A stretch of 9,264 nt of DNA from CAZSWS01 sp964610765 (GTDB lineage: Bacteria; Bacteroidota; Bacteroidia; Bacteroidales; Tannerellaceae), in contig CAZSWS010000090.1 of the NCBI GenBank assembly GCA_964610765.1, forward strand, positions 1 to 9,264, given 5' to 3'. Under the pieces are notes generated by a model that was given only the letters and a program-made list of their open reading frames with translations, did no database searches and was not told the DNA's origin. Positions 5,884 through 9,264 of the stretch are shown in pieces. Positions within the stretch are counted from its first letter, which is position 1. Each line of letters starts with the position of its first letter. The translations under genes were made by a program, and so were the position numbers.

Positions 5884-8877
5884 TCAAAATGTAATTTCAG
5901 CTCCAAATACAAATTCTTTCGTGTTTGGATACCTAAATAGAATAACATTAGTATCCGGTTCGGGATCATAACCTGTATAGTTAGTTACTGTAAATAGATT
6001 TCTTCCGGTAAAAAACACATTTACACCTGTCAAACCTGCTTTACGCACCCAATTCTTAGGTAAATCGTAGCCTACATTTAAGTTTTTCAATCGTAAGAAA
6101 GAAGAATTTTCCAACAAATGTGAATCAAAGAATATTTCCTCCCCAACTCCCGGTATGTCGGTAATTTGCCCAGGTGTTGTCCATAAATTCAACATATCTG
6201 TCGTTTGGTTATTACTCGTTCCATACTTGAAAGGATTAGACAGAAAGTATCTATCATTATTCGTTGCATATTTACCCAGCACCCAAGCAAAATCTCCACT
6301 TACACTAATTCCTTTCCAAGTAAAGTAGGTGCCAAAACCTCCGGACCAAGGAGCATAACGTTGCTTTCCGCTCATTTGAGCATCACGGTCTTCATTATAT
6401 ACCTTAGTTGGATTCCCTTGATAATCTTCCCAAAGTTGTTTACCATCACGGGGGTCAACGCCTAAATATTTTACTTGATAGTACTCTCCATAGGGTTTTC
6501 CTATCTGAAGCTTTAAGCCTGTATTTGACAAAACATATTCTTCTTTATTATTAAATAGCTCCGTAATTTCGTTTTTATTATAGTTCACATTGGCTCTGAA
6601 TGTCCATAGATAATCTTTGGCTTTTAAAATATCCACATCTACATTTAGTTCAACACCTGTATTTGTCATAGCACCAATATTTCCATATCCACCTCCAAAA
6701 CCGGTTGTATAAGAGAAGGGAATCTCCATCAACATATCAGAAGTTTTCTTCTTATAAAATTCTGCCAATACGGTTACCCGGTCAAACAAACGGAAGTCTA
6801 ATGCAATGTTCGTAGCTGTAACTGTTTCCCAGGTTAAATCATAATTGCTCGCTTGAGATACAGTCATACCTGATTCGCCATTATAGACCAAATTACTACC
6901 GGATGCTAATCCATAGAAAAGGTAGTTATCAATAGAGGAGTTACCGGTTGCACCAATACTTGCACGCAAAGATAAACCATCTAGCCAGTCTAGTTGAGGC
7001 ATAAAGCTTTCTTTTTTAATATCCCATTTAGCTCCTAAAGCCCAGAAATTACCCCAGCGACCATCAGGTGCAAACAAAGAACTTGCTTCCCGACGGAATA
7101 AACCATTAAAGAAATATTTTTCTTGATAATTGTAATCCCCTATCACGAAGTATGAATTCCGAGACTCTTCAACAATAGAATGAGAGGGGTTATTAGGCAC
7201 CTCTGTACCATGAGTCAACAAGCTATTTCTTGAATCTGTATGACCGTCACGTGATATACCAAAACTGTGATTCTTAGATACTTCAGACTCTTGCCCTAAC
7301 AACACACTCATATTATGATCTAAATTAAAGCTCCTTTTATATTCAGCTGTATGGGTGTAAGTAAAACGATAATAACGAGTAAAAGACTCACTGCGATACC
7401 CTGCTCCACTATTATACTGCACAAAGTCTCCCATTGGTGAATAATGATCCTCAAGTGGGTGTTCAAATACAGAACTCCTATAATCTCTCGCTTCCATGGA
7501 TTGTTTGGCTTCTATCGTCAAACCTTTTATCGGCGTGATCACCTCATTCAGTGTTACATTAGCCGTCACATTCGTACGATCTATAGCCCTTAACTCTGAG
7601 CCTAGCAGGGGATTTAACACTTTAGTATAATGTAAAAAATCAGCTCTATCTCCATAGACTGCCTTACCATTATCATCTAGGGTATAATACCTGGTTGCAT
7701 CAATAGGTAAAGCACGGGCGCCAAAGAATGAAGGATTAAATCCATATAAGCCGCCGGAAGTATCCGACTCCGGGTTATAGTTGTATTTTTGAAATCCAAA
7801 ATTGCTATTCAAACCAACTTTAAACCATTGATTGACTCTTGCGTCCAAATTGGCACGTAAAGACTCACGTCTTAATGTAGATAACGGTGCTATACCGTCT
7901 TTTTCTGTATGATTGAGTGAAAGATAGTAATTGATGTTTTCGCTCCCCCCCGTTATTGACAAATCCACCTGATAGGTAGGCGCATCGTTTCGGAAAATAT
8001 GATCAATCCAATCTGTATCAATATTATTATCTCTAACAATCTTCACATCTTCAGCCGGAAGAGGTGAACCAATCAGTTCCCGAAAATCAATATATTGAGC
8101 GGAATTCATCATATCAAGCTTATTGGTAATCATGCTTGAAAAGCCATATTGAGCTCGAAGATTGACACGGGCTTTTTCCCCCATTTTGCCTTTTCTGCTG
8201 GTCAATACAATTACTCCATTAGCAGCACGCGAACCGTACATGGCTGTAGAAGAAGCGTCCTTCAGTACGGTAATATTCGTGATATCTGCCGGATTTAAGG
8301 AGTTGAACATGTTCGAAGAAATAGGCGATCCATCCAAAATAAACAAAGGTGTATTTCCTGCTGTAATAGAGTTAACACCACGTAGACGCATAGTTGCGTT
8401 TTGGATTGGCTCACCCGAACCGGACAGCACCGATAGTCCGGCCACCTGCCCTTGAAGAGCATCCGTAAAGTTAGGAGATGGATTTTTCTTTAAAGCCTCA
8501 CTTGATACGGTCGCTACAGACCCTACCACAGACCCTAGTTTCCGAGCTGTTCCATATCCAAAAACGACCACCTCATCCAGTGCCGCCTGTGAAGGTTCTA
8601 AGCGAATCACCATATTGGATGAAACGGGCACGTCTTGAGAAATAGCCCCTAAAAAGGAAACATGAACTGTTTTCACATTAGTAGGAATATTCAACGTAAA
8701 TCGCCCCTCTGTATCTGTAGAGATACCAATTCCGGTCCCTTTGACCGTAACCGAAGCTCCTAATATGGGCTCATCATTTTCAGCATGCAAAACCGTACCG
8801 CTAACACGGGTAGTTTGCGCTACTGACAAACCTGTAGCCATAAATAGGCACAATAGTAAGTAAACAAGTTTTTTCAT
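5884..8877 (-). CDS. SusC/RagA family TonB-linked outer-membrane transporter
   Basis: A 997-residue TonB-dependent channel of the outer membrane that takes up large ligands handed over by SusD. A signal peptide covers residues 1-20 (cut after LSVA). Residues about 25-95 form the N-terminal carboxypeptidase-regulatory-like extension (VSGTVLHAENDEPILGASV ... TEGRFTL). The TonB box is at 101-110 (DEVVVFGYGT). The plug follows to about 230 with the SusC hallmark LKDASSTAMYGSRAANGVIV (205-224). The rest is the 22-strand barrel, ending in FVFGAEITF with a terminal Phe as outer-membrane proteins need. The length is typical and no frameshift is seen. The ATG at 8877 is chosen: it starts directly with the MKK signal peptide and has AAAAAGAG a few bases upstream; a GTG at 8901 would add eight residues. 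It is the first gene of the operon, behind the promoter at 8931-8961. Confidence 0.95.
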   Translation of the reverse strand: MKKLVYLLLCLFMATGLSVAQTTRVSGTVLHAENDEPILGASVTVKGTGIGISTDTEGRFTLNIPTNVKTVHVSFLGAISQDVPVSSNMVIRLEPSQAALDEVVVFGYGTARKLGSVVGSVATVSSEALKKNPSPNFTDALQGQVAGLSVLSGSGEPIQNATMRLRGVNSITAGNTPLFILDGSPISSNMFNSLNPADITNITVLKDASSTAMYGSRAANGVIVLTSRKGKMGEKARVNLRAQYGFSSMITNKLDMMNSAQYIDFRELIGSPLPAEDVKIVRDNNIDTDWIDHIFRNDAPTYQVDLSITGGSENINYYLSLNHTEKDGIAPLSTLRRESLRANLDARVNQWFKVGLNSNFGFQKYNYNPESDTSGGLYGFNPSFFGARALPIDATRYYTLDDNGKAVYGDRADFLHYTKVLNPLLGSELRAIDRTNVTANVTLNEVITPIKGLTIEAKQSMEARDYRSSVFEHPLEDHYSPMGDFVQYNSGAGYRSESFTRYYRFTYTHTAEYKRSFNLDHNMSVLLGQESEVSKNHSFGISRDGHTDSRNSLLTHGTEVPNNPSHSIVEESRNSYFVIGDYNYQEKYFFNGLFRREASSLFAPDGRWGNFWALGAKWDIKKESFMPQLDWLDGLSLRASIGATGNSSIDNYLFYGLASGSNLVYNGESGMTVSQASNYDLTWETVTATNIALDFRLFDRVTVLAEFYKKKTSDMLMEIPFSYTTGFGGGYGNIGAMTNTGVELNVDVDILKAKDYLWTFRANVNYNKNEITELFNNKEEYVLSNTGLKLQIGKPYGEYYQVKYLGVDPRDGKQLWEDYQGNPTKVYNEDRDAQMSGKQRYAPWSGGFGTYFTWKGISVSGDFAWVLGKYATNNDRYFLSNPFKYGTSNNQTTDMLNLWTTPGQITDIPGVGEEIFFDSHLLENSSFLRLKNLNVGYDLPKNWVRKAGLTGVNVFFTGRNLFTVTNYTGYDPEPDTNVILFRYPNTKEFVFGAEITF

Positions 8878-8930
8878 AAACACACTCTTTTTGTTAAACA
8901 CAAGTAATTTTTAATATACTTTTCAATTGA

Positions 8931-8961
8931 CAAATATAAGAAATCCTAATTTAGTTGCAAG
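8931..8961 (-). promoter_or_regulatory. Bacteroidetes-type promoter of the operon
   Basis: On the minus strand TATATTTG (8938-8931) is an exact match to the -7 consensus TAnnTTTG. CTTG (8961-8958) lies upstream with a 19-base spacer and matches three of four bases of the -33 TTTG box. Transcription would start near 8924, giving a leader of about 45-50 bases before the SusC-like ATG. No regulator gene is inside the window, so the control of this promoter cannot be read. Confidence 0.65.
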
Positions 8962-9264
8962 AGGGTTTGTTCAGTTTTTTTACAAAAACAGCATAAATTC
9001 ATGAAAAATGCGCACAAACATGGCTTTTCATCCAACAAACTCACACATCTTTTTCATCTCTATACAAAAAATCGACAATCAAATAGGAATTCATACTAGA
9101 ATAATAATTTGTTTAACACTAAGGTAGTATGGAATTGCGTGAGCAATCACGTACACCTTTACTTATTTATAACGCAATCGTAACATCACAGATTTTTTAT
9201 TCTCATGGTTTTGAGTGATTTAACAAAAAATCATGCTTCGTTTCACATCGAAGAAACAATCCTT
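8939..9264. other. Non-coding region upstream of the operon
   Basis: About 325 AT-rich bases with no credible gene on either strand. Apart from the -33 box, the only structure I can support is a small hairpin at 9136-9153 (stem of seven pairs including one G-T, GCAA loop on the plus strand) and a weak CTTCG/CGAAG inverted repeat at 9236-9253. It probably contains upstream regulatory sequence of the SusC-like gene. A neighbouring gene must lie outside the window. Confidence 0.5.

Noticed and set aside
8162..8455. 97-codon plus-strand frame opposite the SusC plug region
   Set aside because: It is antisense to the most conserved part of the SusC-like gene; no leader, no domain, no neighbour in that direction.
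8878..8901. GTG start at 8901 giving eight more residues on the SusC-like protein
   Set aside because: The extra residues precede a perfect MKK signal peptide, the ATG at 8877 has an A-rich leader with AGAG at a sensible distance, and signal peptides of this family normally begin at that MKK.
9191..9232. GATTTTTT ... AAAAAATC inverted repeat as a terminator of a gene to the right
   Set aside because: The arms are almost only A/T and 26 bases apart, with no G+C stem; such matches arise easily in this AT-rich stretch.

Overview
The window carries five genes, all on the minus strand, with the style of a Bacteroidales gut or oral commensal (Bacteroides/Parabacteroides-like). The evidence is a SusC/SusD-type outer-membrane pair, Bacteroidetes lipoprotein signals (Cys followed by acidic residues), a fimbrillin-family lipoprotein, a TAnnTTTG-type -7 promoter box, A-rich leaders in place of strong Shine-Dalgarno sites, and moderately AT-rich DNA. 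The species cannot be fixed from this window.

Layout, in the direction of transcription (right to left). A 387-base non-coding stretch at the right end holds a good Bacteroidetes promoter (8931-8961). Then come a SusC/RagA-type TonB-dependent transporter (8877-5884), its SusD/RagB-type lipoprotein partner (5864-4344, 19-base gap) and a Calx-beta-containing lipoprotein (4317-3436, 26-base gap). An 85-base gap follows with a perfect 12-bp hairpin, a possible internal promoter and a tandem 12-base repeat. Next are a secreted SpeB/streptopain-like C10 cysteine protease (3350-1680) and, only 5 bases later, a fimbrillin-like lipoprotein with a PKD-like C-terminus (1674-541). A terminator-like hairpin lies at 478-503. 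The remaining left end (1-477) has no gene but is full of short palindromic and direct repeats.

How the genes may work together (inference): no glycoside hydrolase, sulfatase or sugar regulator is present, and the only enzyme is a secreted protease. The locus therefore reads as a protein/peptide-utilisation system. The C10 protease would cut host or dietary protein outside the cell or at its surface, the SusD and Calx-beta lipoproteins would bind products, and the SusC channel would import oligopeptides using TonB energy, as RagAB does in Porphyromonas gingivalis. The fimbrillin-PKD lipoprotein is most likely a surface adhesin or a partner of the protease.

The most unusual points are the protease architecture (C10 catalytic domain, cadherin-like domain, T9SS-like C-terminal domain), the fimbrillin/PKD-like combination, and the hairpin/promoter arrangement that may let the protease-fimbrillin pair be expressed apart from the transporter.
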